DNA of 64,000 nt from Adiantum capillus-veneris. Lineage: Eukaryota > Streptophyta > Polypodiopsida > Polypodiales > Pteridaceae. The stretch is taken from NCBI GenBank assembly GCA_014529385.2, contig CM043966.1, positions 37,054,739 to 37,118,738 of the forward strand, read 5' to 3'. A program made the translations under genes and the position numbers. This document shows, piece by piece, positions 1-11,069 of this stretch (position 1 is its first letter; the number at the start of each line of letters is the position of its first letter). The notes under the pieces were generated by a model. It ran no database searches. It was not told the origin of the DNA and saw only the letters and a program-made list of their open reading frames with translations.

Positions 1-600
1 ATGGTAAGGTCCAAGGCACTACCAAAACAATAAAAAGGACCAAAACTACCTACAGAAACTACCAAAAAGAGTACCAAAGATCAAAGGGTACTTATGCACC
101 AAAGAGATCAAGAACATACCAAGGCATCTTCTAGTCAAAGCTAGATTTGGTATTGTAACAAGGAAGCACCAAGGTAGTATCATCCTAGATGTCTAAGTAT
201 CCATTCACTTCCAAGACAAAATAGACATATCAAATCTAGCTAGAAGCAATACCAAAAACAATGGGAGGCAATACCTCTATAAATACCAAAGAGACCATGG
301 AAAAGTACCCGGGACAGCCCTACAATCATTAAAAGTACCAAACAGTATTGTATGCACCAAAGACCATAGAGATGCTAATGAAGTCCCAGAGAAAGCTATG
401 ATTGGTTGTATATCAAGGAAGCCTCAAGGCAGTACCAAGACAAAATAAAGTACCAAAGTTAGGTAAAAGTTGAACCAAAATTAGCTAGTGCAGTGTTTAT
501 AACTACGGAAGAGACTATGGAAAGGTATCAAAGCCAATCCTATAGTAGTCAATAGTGCCAAAGAGTATTGTATGCACCGAAGACTATTGTAGCATGCATT
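1..600. repeat. Diverged tandem repeat rich in ACCAAAG words
   Basis: The stretch is dominated by short words such as TACCAAAG and ACCAAG. Larger units recur: GTATTGTATGCACC is at 345 and again at 565 (220 bp apart), a related TATGCACCAAAGAG is near 93, and AAGGAAGC plus AAGG(C/T)AGTA is at about 160 and 416 (255 bp apart). These look like three decayed units of about 220-258 bp. No reading frame of note. The family is not recognised; it could be a satellite or the repetitive part of a transposon. Confidence 0.5.
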
Positions 601-639
601 GGTTTGTTTCAAGATCAGCTTCCACCTCATTCACCTCTT

Positions 640-2028
640 CATCATTAATTGGAATTTGGTTTTGAAGCTTTTGTAGTCGTGTTGTATACAGTTCGATGTC
701 TGCCTTTATCTGCTTGGCCACAGCGTTGGACCCCTCACACCTAAGTCGTGCCTCGTATTTTAGCTAGATCAAGGTCCTCATCTCAAAGAGCCTATCCATA
801 GTGTGCTTGCTCTTGGCAATCATCCTCTCCACCAATAACTCCAAATCAGTGAGTGACAGTCACAAATTGGAAAATTATGCCGATAAGCCGCAGCCCACCC
901 GGTCTATGTGCACAAGTTGCTGCCAGAGTGTGTAATGTGAGGCTTTTTCCGCTATGATGGGCAGCCTCAAAGGCAGCAATTGCCTTTCTCCAACCCTCAC
1001 TCTTCCACTCAAAACCCCCCTCCTCTTGCTCTGCACACTTGAATAACGTTCTCACCAAAATTGGCCCATGCCACGATGTGGCCTACAAGGTCTTTCGTCG
1101 CGGCATGGCACCTCTCAAAAGCGTACCCCTGAGAAAACTTTGTTGTAATCTCTCCACAAGATGGTGGTGCTTGATACACCTTGTCGAAGAGCAGCCTATA
1201 GTCGCTTATGAAGCAAAGGTGCACGTGATTAGGATAAATCCTGGCACCTTTGTTGTGCTTAAACTTGAACACTATTAACCATTGATCCTCTAGGAGCATA
1301 AATTCATTCAGATCCTTTGGAAGCACCCCTAGTAGGCTTAGCCCATACTCCTTGTGTAGCTTCTCTGTTGTGATAGAATTTTGTGAGCATGGGGTAATCT
1401 TCCAATCTATTTTTCCCTAAAAAGATCAAGTCAATTCACACATTCCAATAGTTAGAATGCCTTTTTTTACAACATACATAGAGTATCAAATCTCGTAACA
1501 TGCAAATTGGCATGTACATTGCATATCTCAAACATGCACCTTGCACTAAGACACGTGCAAGACCTTGTTTTGAAAATCAGCAACCCTAAACCCTAAAAAA
1601 CTACATCATTTATTTATGTATTGACATACATATCAACAATGCTCAACTAATCTGCATTAATAGTGTTGCATGCAAAAGTGTTCAATCTGCAAATTTCATC
1701 ACAACATGGACAACTCACCTCTGCTCTCTGATGTAGACCTATCATCGTCAGCAAGGATAAAATACCCTCCATGTTCATATTGCACGACTAAGAAACTCAA
1801 CTTGCTTGTGCAAGTATTCGGTTTTCGCATTTCCTCGAATGGCATAGATGGTGTGGTCTTGGTGCTGCGAGGAGAGGTGAGCTTGGAGTTGCCCTTGGTA
1901 GGCCTGGCTGCTCTCTCAGGAGTGGACTTAGTAGCAACAGCCCTCCGCAGGGACCTCATAGCAACCAACAAAGGGGACACCAAGAAGAGATTGGGATGAG
2001 CACAGCAAAGAGGATGGCCGCACAACAC
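640..2028 (-). pseudogene. Unrecognised minus-strand gene remnant
   Basis: Three segments read coherently on the minus strand. 2028-1719 encodes a basic Ser/Thr/Lys-rich segment that ends at a strong donor-like AG|GTGAGT (about 1718). 1426-1009 opens after an acceptor-like TTTTTAG and encodes a globular-looking stretch with the words LPKDLNEF, FKFKHNKGARIYP and SDYRLLFDKVYQAPPS. 1058-846 continues in another frame with EWKSEGWRKAIAAFEAAHH. Below about 840 an amphipathic Glu/Lys/Gln-rich stretch looks like a coiled coil. The phases across the putative intron do not agree, and the frame breaks at a G run near 1015-1025, so the gene is probably broken or mis-sequenced. I do not recognise the family. 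A transposon accessory protein or a lineage-specific host gene are both possible. Confidence 0.35.
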
Positions 2029-2216
2029 AACTCAATGCAGAGGAAGCTTGTGATGTGACGATAGGAAGGCCAATCGGCATGTCACTTCCAAGCACAGAGG
2101 ATAGCTTGCCTTGTACATGGGAGAGAACGATTTGAAGTGGCTGTCCTTGCAATTTTTACACCACACACACACACACATTTTTTGTCAAAAGTTGCTCATA
2201 ATATAAAATTGGGAGT

Positions 2217-2244
2217 CCCCCCCCCCCCCCCAAAAAAAAAAAAA
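2217..2244. repeat. C15-A13 homopolymer junction
   Basis: A run of 15 C is followed directly by 13 A. A similar, longer C-A junction occurs at 54633-54677. A short CA tract lies just upstream (about 2162-2175). No gene is visible from 2245 to 2820. Confidence 0.8.
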
Positions 2245-2819
2245 GAATATGACATCTTTTGTTTTATGGCCATAACAAAGCAGCACCAACCAGGTAAATT
2301 CAAAATTGGTCTTTTTTTTGTACCACCAATATGTGCTTTCACCTTGGAAGTAAAAGCAATAGAAGCAGATGGTGAAGATGAAGGTGTAGTGCTTTGTAGG
2401 TTGTGTAGGTGGTGAAGGCACATAGAGCTCTGTAGGAGGAGAAGCGAGTCACGCAATTCCTTGAGAAAGAAGTGCAAGATCATGCACCCTTCACATTCTC
2501 ATCTTTATACATGCCATGAATGCTCCACACTCATGCTCTCTTGTTTTTTGGGCCGCCGTCTACCACATTGCATCCATGCATTGGCCACACTGCCCACTTA
2601 TTACCTGGAAAAATTTTCTCTTGATTGTTGATTGCTTGTGACTGTTAGATCGTCAAATTGTGCTAGATCTGGCTTCATTTAAGTCAAAATTGGACTTAAC
2701 TTATCAATTGGCTCCATAGATTCATGGATGCTTGCATTAATTTGTATGATGTGGAATAAATCAAGTGGTTCACTTTCTCAGTTTGAATGGTTTTCTTGTA
2801 CTGGTGCTACTAGGATTTC

Positions 2820-3340
2820 CTCTGACCTAACATAATACAATTTGATCTTGGTCCCATTGTAAACTCTAGGCAATAGTAATCCATATAAGTTTCTTAATCT
2901 TACTGTTCCAGTAGAGAATACCCAGTCAACCTCATAGGGTCCAGACCTTGCTAATCTTCAAATTAGGTTTCTTTGGTTCCAATTTTGACTGATATAGTAG
3001 TACCATATCACCTTTCTTGAACTCACCGACCTTTATTTTACTAGCATGCCAGTGTTTCCTCCTTTGCTAGACAACCTTTTGTTCTAGTATCGTGTGTTAT
3101 TTGACCTCGTCCAACTGTAACAGCTCATCCATCCTCTATCTAAGATTTTGATTGAAATCCATTCCATGTTCTACTACTAATCTGAGGCTTGGAATTGAAA
3201 ACTCCAATGGAACCAACGCCTTTGTCCCACCATTTTGAAGGGTGTCATACTAGTAGTAACCTTGTAGGTAGTCCTATAAGCCCATAATGTTGTCTGGAGT
3301 TTGGCATCCCATTGATATGGCTCTTTCTGGTCTATTTTGG
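2820..3340 (-). pseudogene. Ty3/Gypsy integrase C-terminal remnant
   Basis: Read on the minus strand from about 3335 to 2820, several frames carry the end of a Gypsy integrase and the segment after it. The words PYQWDAKLQ and TTLWAYRTTYK (the conserved segment after the catalytic core, where the integrase meets the tRNA-like 'AYRT' motif of plant Gypsy pol) are followed by MTPFKMV, then by IKVGEFKKGDMVLLYQSKLE, which is the usual 'F..GD.VL' strand of the C-terminal domain. The frame shifts repeatedly and includes stops, so this is an old fragment. No LTR of its own could be assigned. The element would run leftwards. Confidence 0.75.
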
Positions 3341-3668
3341 TCTCAAAATGATCTTTATAGTCTCATTGTTGCTTTTTTCTTGATCATTGCACGTGGGATA
3401 TTAAGGCGTAGATATTTGGTGCTTAACTAAAAATAGATCAGCCAATATCTAAATTGTTTCATTTATAAAGTTGTAAGGGTTTTAGGCCAAGTGGTCGACT
3501 AAAGGAAATGGCCGGCCACCCATACTATCATTCATTGTTTATAAATGTCAATAAGGAGAATAGAGAGTTTCCACTCTCTAAAGCTCCACCCACCTACTCT
3601 GTTGTCTCCATCTCCTTTCCCTTCTCTCCATCCCTCTCTTGCTCTCTCCGCATCCTACAACCTACAAG

Positions 3669-3680
3669 TGGTATCAGATC
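3669..3680 (+). promoter_or_regulatory. Primer binding site, initiator Met tRNA type
   Basis: TGGTATCAGATC differs by one base from the TGGTATCAGAGC seen at 8445 in the intact Copia element of this window. It follows a pyrimidine-rich LTR-like end. Confidence 0.65.
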
Positions 3681-4309
3681 CCAGGAGGCAACCCTGACAT
3701 CTCCGGCTACCCGTGTGCGTAGTCACCCCTGTCAAGCAAGGGATTGGGAGCTTGGTAAGTTCTGCAAAGAGTCAAGATCTCCAGGTTCAAGAAGCTTGAG
3801 GCTAATCAAGCATTGCAGAGCAATGAGAGGGAAATTGAAGTCGAAGGCGTAAGCCCCGCTTAAGCAAAGCAAGGGAATCTCGACAACATACAAATGAAGG
3901 TATTTTGTTTACAGCAAGGAACCATTAGAGAATTGAGTTGTGCAGAAAAAAGTCTTGCAAGCAAATCTTCAAGGCAAGATTTGCAAAACAATTGGGGATT
4001 GAGTAATTCTTGAGCAGGTATACTGAGCCAGGAAAAGCACAAAATCGGACTAAGTTGGGACCTGTGAGGACCACTTCATCAAAGCAAGTCGGGCAACAAA
4101 AATAGAAGCCAAGCAAGCTCTTGAAAGCAGCTCTGAAGTTGAGCAAGAGAATCGTGCATTACACACACACTCCAAGGATTGGGCACAGCTATAAGAACGG
4201 AGACACAAGTGGGATAGAACAGACAGGGAGAGAGTGCTCGTCGAACTTTGCCGACTTTCCATTTATGATAGTTCAAAGAGAATTTGATTTTTATTAAAAA
4301 TTCAAGTGA

Positions 4310-4333
4310 CTTGCACACTATATAGTGTGCAAG
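4310..4333. repeat. Perfect 24-bp palindrome
   Basis: CTTGCACACTAT is followed at once by its reverse complement ATAGTGTGCAAG, with no spacer. It lies in the presumed leader of the truncated Copia element, so in RNA it could form a hairpin or a kissing dimer. Confidence 0.85.
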
Positions 4334-5829
4334 GCTTTGCTCCCATCGTCACTCTTGACCATTCCGGTCCCTCGGCTCACACACACACCCAGGCTCAGAC
4401 AGAGCGGAGCTGTGGAGAAAGAAAGCGAGTGAGAAAGAGCTTGAGAGAGAGAGAGAGAGTAAGAGCGAGTGTGTGTGTGTGAGAGAGAGAGAGAGAGGGA
4501 GAGGGCAAGGAGGATTTACCGCACCAAACATTGGAGACTCCTCGACGACAGGAGGTGACCTCGTCATCGGTGATTATCCATTCCAACATTGACTTCATAG
4601 ACAATCTTGACCTTAGTAGGTCAACTTCGACAACAGACATTGACAACTTGCCACTGCACCGGCACTTCCATCGGTGTACAGAGCGACAGAGAGAAAACAT
4701 TTACTTTCTCAATGCTCCGCAATGGCTTGACACCTCTCATTACCAGGAGGATTTTGGACATCCGACCTGACACCAATTTTTTCACGGACAAGCGTTGTCC
4801 CATGGACAATTGTACTTACGACATGCACAAGTGAGGTGCCTCTACCCCAGAGGAGTGACACCCGACATCAACAACAAGCACACCGATCATGCTCTACAAC
4901 ACTTTTTACAACTCCAAGCACCTTTGGTGGCTATTTGACTAGCGCATTTTCTTTTGATGGTGGAAATTGACACATATCGACACCGACATACAAGTTACAG
5001 GGGGCTTTTGAGCCCATTTACATATAGTTTCTCTAAGTTCCTAGACACATACAGACACAAGGCTTTTCAAGAAATTTTGGCAATCATTTTGACAGTAGTT
5101 TCTCTACGGACAGATGCGTTGACAGATGCATGTTTCTTTTTACCACACCATAGTGGCATTGAGCTCTTTAGAGAGTAGATATCCCCGCAAGGATCACTTT
5201 TATTGCATGCAAGAGTTCTTGACGCCTTTTTGAGCGTAGTCACTCATGTACGTTGAGTTGCAAACACTACCTATTATACTTTGTGTGGAGCCATTTTTTG
5301 GCCATTTTGGCAATTCTCTCGATCGTTTTTGAGACTCGGACCGCAAAAGCCCTTTTTGAGACTGTGGCTAGTTGTTTTGGGTCTGCTTTAGCCTTTGGAG
5401 GGTCAATAGCGTGAGGTTTTGTTTGAGCAGGGGTATTCTCAAATGTTGAGATACCTTCGATGATATAGGTAGCTGGAGTTCCCCTCTTACAGTACCCTCA
5501 CCATAGGATATGTATTTGAATGGTTTCTTGTGTTTTTTGACGCCAAGTTGGGAGTCACACGGTAGTGGTAGTGTCAGTTTTTTGATGCCCAGTTATTGCA
5601 GTTGGCACATTCTATGCATTTTTTTAGTTGGTTTTTGACTCTTCATACAAAGGAGACTCTACCAAATTTTTCCCACAAGTTGTGACTTTCATTGTTGGCA
5701 CTTTTGAACCTATTTTGGTATTGGTTTTTCTCTTGATACAAAGGTTACTCTGCCCAAATTTCTATAGCTTCTTGCCATAGTTTGTCACCTCTCAAACCCT
5801 CTTATTAGCGGAGGCTTCTTTTTCAAAAA

Positions 5830-6854
5830 ATGAGGAATATTTCATCCACAAGTTTGATGGTAGCAACTTCACCTTGTGGAAAGAGCACATGAAGGATGTT
5901 TTGACTAACAAAAGTCTATCAGAACCGTTGAAAGAGCGTGTAAAGGGTGATGGCTATATGCAGGCTCAGTGGGAGATTTTGGATATGAAATCCGTGGCTA
6001 TGATACGTCTACATCTAGCTGAGTTAGTGTTCTTCATATGAAAGACAATAGCCAAGGCTCTATGGGATAGCTTATGTTCAGCATGGGGGAGAAAAAGTGC
6101 ATCCAACAAATTTTTTCTCATGAAAAAGCTTATGAAGCTCAACATGAAACAAGGTAGCACAATTTATGGACACTAAATGAGTTCAACTCCTTGTTGAGCC
6201 AGTTGACATCTCAGGCCTTTTGTGAGTTTGATGACGAACTCAAGTCTATTTTCCTATTATGCTCTCTACCTAGTTCATGGGACATATTTTGCACAGCCAT
6301 TAGCAATTCAGCTTTGAATGTCAAGTTAGAGTTCAGTGATGTCACAAAGTGCATTGCTCAATGTGAGGAGATTAGACGTCAATCTCTTGATGCAAGTGGG
6401 CATGGTGATGAATATGTAGCTAGTGGCAATCGTGACAAGCAAAGGCAATGTGGTCGCAGTAGTGGTCATTCTCACGATCAGAGGCAAGAGTCGTGGCAAA
6501 GACATGATAAATGTTGACTGTTACTACTACCATAAAAAGGGACATTTGAAGAAAGATTTCTCCCACAATGCATCGTGATAAGAGCAAAGTGAAAGCAAAG
6601 TCTGACAAAGCTAAAAGCAGCATGAAAATTGAAGAGCTTAATGCGGTTGAGTCTCTAGCCATTGAGATAGTTTCTGACGTGCCAAATGATGTGTTGATTT
6701 TCACATCGGATTTGAGTCTTGATGCATTGTTAACTCTTGACGAGTGTTATGCGCAGAATTGGATTGTGGACTCGGGTGCTAGCTTTCATGTGACTCCTCA
6801 CAAGGAGTGGTTTTCAACATACAGTCAAGTCTCTAGGGGAGCATTATACTTCTT
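5830..6854 (+). pseudogene. Copia gag and protease start, broken
   Basis: The translation starts with a Copia gag (UBN2/DUF4219-like) N-terminus containing KFDGSNFTLWKEHMKDVL, followed by an alpha-helical segment with IFLLCSLPSSW, the usual 'LL.SLP.S' gag motif. A zinc-knuckle remnant (YYCHKKGHLKKD, near 6525-6560) has lost a cysteine. Then comes the protease start NWIVDSGASFHVTPHKEW with the catalytic Asp-Ser-Gly (about 6760-6815). In-frame stops and frameshifts occur near 6040, 6175, 6515 and 6560. It shares the gag word pattern 'FDGS(N/D)F..W' with the young minus-strand element at 45675-49150, so they belong to related lineages. Non-functional. Confidence 0.8.
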
Positions 6855-6858
6855 TTGT

Positions 6859-6919
6859 GTGTGTGTGTGTGTGTGTGTGGGGGGGGGTGAGAGCAAGACA
6901 GACAAGAGGAAGATAGATA

Positions 6920-7012
<93 letters not shown>

Positions 7013-7120
7013 CAAGGTGAAATCTTCACATGGGCCTTCAAAAGGGAAAAAAGTGACTATTGAGGGGTCACGAGAGTTAAAAATTTATTTTAAAAAGGTT
7101 AAAACTCATAATGATCTCCG

Positions 7121-7161
<41 letters not shown>
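6859..7161. repeat. GT and GA microsatellites
   Basis: A short GT tract plus G run is at 6859-6886, about 45 TG units are at 6922-7011, and a GA tract is at about 7125-7160. Open frames through these tracts are artefacts of the dinucleotide repeat. Confidence 0.95.
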
Positions 7162-7163
<2 letters not shown>

Positions 7164-8215
7164 TGTTTAAAAGATACGCTCTACTTAGTCCTTAATGTAA
7201 AGGGTATATTTACAAAATTTTAGCTATTAATTGATGTTTATGATTAAAACTGCACAAACTTCAACCATAACAATTAAGGTACAAAAAATAGAAATGGATA
7301 ATTCTCATTTTTAATTGCTTAGACTGGACACTGAAATGTCTTATGGACATAATGATGTCCTAAAACTTGGAAAAAATCATAGGTCATTTCTATGCTCCAA
7401 ACAATGTCAAATGGTTTTTTCTAGGAAAGCTACCAATGGAGAGAATCTAAATATGCAAGAACAAGCCATTATTAATATAAAAATAAATTTTTAGGATTTA
7501 AATGGACACATCAATGTCCCCTGTTTTTTGCATGTTTTTGTACTTCCCACTCTATATGCTTACAAACACCACATATTCATGTAATTTAGCCAATGGATTT
7601 CTTTTAGTATGGTTTATGCATCGCATACTAGAAACCGCACACACTTTTGTAGACATGGTGTTAAAGAACCTTTTTATTAGTTAGATAGTAATTCTCAAAA
7701 CAGCTTTGTAGTGTTTTTTCTATGTACTATACCCATGGGCCAATTCACACACTATGTAAGTTGGTAGAAATTCATTATGATTTTTCCTTGGCATTTTCTA
7801 CAAAATGATCCAAAAAGGACACTGTAATGTCCGGTTGTGGTACCAAACTAGTGTTAAAAGAATGTTTGGTTTAACATTTACAATATAAGACTACTACCAT
7901 TCAGCATTCAAACCATTCGACAAATCATATAGTCACAATTGTGAATTTGGCAAAAAAAAACATTTACAATATGAGATGAAAATTTTACATTAACCCATTT
8001 TTGACATGTACAAGTGGTATTCCCTTAACCTACCTCACTCTTTTTGCATTGACTAAAAAGAGCTTTGTATTTTTTTTTTCTTATTGGATACAATTAACAA
8101 GGTAAAGTTTTCACGAGAGTGGCCTCAAGAAGGTAATATTTTTAGCTATAATAAATTGCGTGCGCGCGTGTGTGTGTGAGAGAGAGACAGAGAAAGGGAG
8201 AGAGGGAGGGAGGTA
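7162..8215. other. AT-rich interval without recognisable gene
   Basis: Only short, unconvincing frames are present. The word pair GGACA...AATG(A/T)CC recurs (near 7325-7360, 7505-7520 and 7820-7830), hinting at an old diverged repeat. The interval ends in a GT/GA-rich stretch (8165-8212) into which the Copia element inserted. Confidence 0.6.
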
Positions 8216-8442
8216 TGTTACCATATACATGTGGTAGTGATGTGTGTGAACACACTAGGACCGCCGGGGCATTTTTTCCCTCTTTAGGAGGTTTTTTCCC
8301 CCGTGCATTGTATATACGCCCATCACTCTAGGGCTATCTATCTTTCCATTGCACACTAAGTAACACACTCTCTATTGTGTGCCTTGAGCTTCCTTCGTCT
8401 TCTCCAAGCTGTGTGTGTTTCTATGCAACCCTAATTCCAACA
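8216..8442 (+). repeat. 5' LTR of Copia element
   Basis: Runs TG to CA. It contains a TATATA box near 8308 and a pyrimidine-rich end. It matches 13169-13395 apart from one substitution. Confidence 0.95.
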
Positions 8443-8444
8443 AT

Positions 8445-8456
8445 TGGTATCAGAGC
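8445..8456 (+). promoter_or_regulatory. Primer binding site, initiator Met tRNA
   Basis: TGGTATCAGAGC, complementary to the 3' end of plant initiator Met tRNA, two bases after the 5' LTR. Minus-strand DNA synthesis would start here. Confidence 0.92.
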
Positions 8457-8804
8457 AGGTCACGTCCTCCCGGGCTTAGTCGCCAGCTGCTCCAGCACAC
8501 ACCTGCTCACTTTCTCCGATTTCAGTGAGCTTTGGCGAGCGTTCGCAGGTCGACAAATATTTTGGGTAAGCTCGAAGAGCTTGGTCTGCTCAGAATTTTG
8601 ATTTGGGCTCATTTCGGCCTCCGTTTCCACTACGGGCAGTACTGCACAGGCTATTTCATCATTTTGTGCAGATTTTCTGTCAGTGCCGTTTTCTGCATAA
8701 CAGGTGCCTTATAGTCTTCTACGGTTTGTGCTATATAGCACAAGTTGTTCCCGCTCCATTTCTCCTGTTTTCGGGCAGTTTTCACATCAGGTGCAGCATT
8801 TACC

Positions 8805-11069
8805 ATGGCTGACAACAACAACACAGATGTGTTCAAGATGTTTGCTGCTGAGGACAGGTTGGATGGGGACAACTACCCTATGTGGGCTTATATGATGCAA
8901 CATGTTCTTGTGTTAAAAGGTGTCTGGAACATTGTGCAGGGCATTGATGTACGTCCTGGTTCTGAAGATGTAGGCGATGTTGAGGATGTTGCAGGTCTTG
9001 CTGCAAGGATTGCAGCTGTTAGAGTTGTTTTGCCTACGGCAGAACAAGCTCGTTGGGATGTTAAGGATGCGCAGGCTCATGCATTGATTGCGTTTTCTGT
9101 GAAGCGCACCATTATTCCTCACATCCGTTCAGCAAAATCTACAAAACAGGCTTGGGATATTCTAGCAAGTCTTTATGCAAGCCGCAATGAGGCTAAAATT
9201 GCTTTGCTGCGTAAAGAGCTAGAGTCGAAGATTATGCATGAGGAAGATGATATGGACACTTTCCTTGCTAGTGTCAAGGATATCAATGAGCAACTCATTT
9301 CTGCAGGTGAAGTCATTTCGGAAAGTTCCCTTGTGCAGACTGTTCTTGATGCCTTACCAAATTCCTACCAGACTTTTGCTAGTACTTGGAGACTCATGAC
9401 CCAAGGAAATCCTGAAGTTGTCAAGTTTGATGCATTATGCACATGGCTGTTGCAAGAGTCACTTTCTAGAAAAAATAGGACTAGGCAGCGTGCAGTTGAA
9501 CAGGCTTTTATTGCTTCTCAAAGAAAGGGTGGTAACAGTAATGCAGCCACTTCTTATGGTTCTGCTGCGAGTGGCAAAAATTCTGTTCCTAATGCTTCTG
9601 GTGGCAGCACTTCGTCTGGCAATTCTGGTGATAAGGGCAAAAAGAAGATGCGTTGCCATTATTGTAAAGCCAATGATCACTTGATCAAGTCGTGTCCTAA
9701 GTTGAAGGCCAAAGAGGCTAAGAAGAAAGAGGGTGGTTCCACTGCAAATGCTGGTTCCACTACAAATGCAGCCATTGTTGAGTCTTTTGTGAAAGGAGAC
9801 CGTGATGCTGATGTTGATGCAGAATGGGCTTTTAGCGCAGAGTGCACTTACAATCTTGTTCTCCATGATGCATGCTTGTCAGTTGCTGCAGATTCACATG
9901 TGTGGTATTTCGACAGTGGTGCTACAAAGCACATTACCTCACATCGTGAATTGTTTACCTCTCTCGAGTCTGTCCCTCATGGGAATTCAGTCACTTGTGC
10001 CAACAACGCCTCTTATCCAGTTCAGGGAGTTGGAAAGATTGTGCTCACTGCTGCTAATGGCAGTTCCTTCACACTTGTTGATGCACTTTATGTACTTGGG
10101 ATCAAGAAGAATCTCTTGTCTGTATCCGCACTTGCTAGACTTGGACTTGTAGTCAAATTTGTGGATGACAGATGTACAGTTCATGATCTCAGTTTTGGTG
10201 ATGAAATTGTTGCATCTGGGCTTTTGTGCCGTGGGCTGTATAAGCTCACTTTGTATGACAAGTGTGGACAAAATTTTGCAAATGTTGTTGCAGATTCAAG
10301 GGCTATTTCAGATGCAAAACTTTGGCATGCACGTTTTGGTCATCTGAATTTTGCCAGTTTGCTGCGTTTGCAGAAATCTGATATGGTTGCTTCTTTGCCG
10401 CCTCTTGAAGCACCTGTCAAACATGTTTGTGAAGGCGGTATTTTGGGTAAGATGCAGCGTTCTAAGTTTCCAAAGGATGGTTCAGTTAGGGCCACATGTA
10501 GGTTGAAGCTTGTGCATAGTGATGTTTGTTGGCCCATGCAAACTCCGTCCTTGGGCAATTACCTTTACTTCGTGACTTTCATTGATGATTACTCCAGGCA
10601 TGCATGGGTATTTCCGCTTAAAGCGAAGTCCGAAGTTTTTATGTGCTTCAAACAATTTCTGGCTATGGCTGAAAATGTCTCAAAAAGTACTATGGGCACC
10701 CTCCGTTCCGATCGAGGGGGGGAGTATATGTCTCATGAATTTAATGCATTTCTGGCTAGTCGTGGGATAAAACACCAATGTACAGTGCCTTATACACCTC
10801 AGCAAAATGGTGTTGCTGAGAGGAAAAACAGGTCACTAACGGAAATGGCAAGATGTATGGTCAAAAGTCAAGCTTTGCCGCATTCTTTTTGGCTTGAGGC
10901 CATCATGTGTGCCACTTATGTACTTAATAGGTGTCCTACGAAAGCTTTGCAGTCTATTACTCCATATGAAGCATGGCATGATAGAAAGCCTTCTATTGAG
11001 CACATGCGTGTTTTTGGCTGTTTGGCATATGCTTTGGTGCCACAAGTGCAGCGCAGAAAATTGGGATAA
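8805..11069 (+). CDS. Copia gag-protease-integrase (5' half of pol polyprotein)
   Basis: Starts at the ATG in ACCATGGC (8805), a good plant start context; in-frame codons upstream lie in the leader. 754 residues remain before the frame breaks. Order: gag capsid region (about 10-225, with the UBN2-like LDALPNSYQTF), zinc knuckle C284-C287-H292-C297, protease D370-S-G-A, pre-integrase zinc region (H508, H513, C542), and integrase catalytic D573, D636 and E672 with normal spacing. Two oddities: the fourth zinc ligand, usually Cys at 545, is Gly, and the conserved Gly after HSDVC is Trp (576). The stop at 11067 comes from a frameshift; homology continues in the next frame. Integrase is therefore probably inactive even apart from the frameshift. 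Confidence 0.93.
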   Translation: MADNNNTDVFKMFAAEDRLDGDNYPMWAYMMQHVLVLKGVWNIVQGIDVRPGSEDVGDVEDVAGLAARIAAVRVVLPTAEQARWDVKDAQAHALIAFSVKRTIIPHIRSAKSTKQAWDILASLYASRNEAKIALLRKELESKIMHEEDDMDTFLASVKDINEQLISAGEVISESSLVQTVLDALPNSYQTFASTWRLMTQGNPEVVKFDALCTWLLQESLSRKNRTRQRAVEQAFIASQRKGGNSNAATSYGSAASGKNSVPNASGGSTSSGNSGDKGKKKMRCHYCKANDHLIKSCPKLKAKEAKKKEGGSTANAGSTTNAAIVESFVKGDRDADVDAEWAFSAECTYNLVLHDACLSVAADSHVWYFDSGATKHITSHRELFTSLESVPHGNSVTCANNASYPVQGVGKIVLTAANGSSFTLVDALYVLGIKKNLLSVSALARLGLVVKFVDDRCTVHDLSFGDEIVASGLLCRGLYKLTLYDKCGQNFANVVADSRAISDAKLWHARFGHLNFASLLRLQKSDMVASLPPLEAPVKHVCEGGILGKMQRSKFPKDGSVRATCRLKLVHSDVCWPMQTPSLGNYLYFVTFIDDYSRHAWVFPLKAKSEVFMCFKQFLAMAENVSKSTMGTLRSDRGGEYMSHEFNAFLASRGIKHQCTVPYTPQQNGVAERKNRSLTEMARCMVKSQALPHSFWLEAIMCATYVLNRCPTKALQSITPYEAWHDRKPSIEHMRVFGCLAYALVPQVQRRKLG

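Larger units (their letters stand above)
3380..6860 (+). mobile_element. Truncated Ty1/Copia element: LTR end, PBS, leader, gag-protease
   Basis: A pyrimidine-rich LTR end (about 3400-3666) leads to the primer binding site TGGTATCAGATC at 3669-3680, complementary to the 3' end of plant initiator Met tRNA. A leader of about 2.1 kb without good frames follows. It contains GA/GT microsatellites (4445-4500) and a 24-bp palindrome. From about 5830 comes a Copia gag and protease. Homology stops at about 6855 in a GT microsatellite; no integrase, RT or 3' LTR follows. The exact LTR start was not resolved. Confidence 0.6.

Noticed and set aside
1-600. CRISPR-like repeat-spacer array
   Set aside because: Words are irregular in spacing and diverged, and the genome is a plant's; no CRISPR architecture.
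4349-4840. Overlapping frames of 70-100 codons in the Copia leader
   Set aside because: Driven by GA/GT repeats and without similarity to Copia proteins.
6844-7041. Open frames of His-Thr or Cys-Val repeats on both strands
   Set aside because: Pure consequence of the GT microsatellite.
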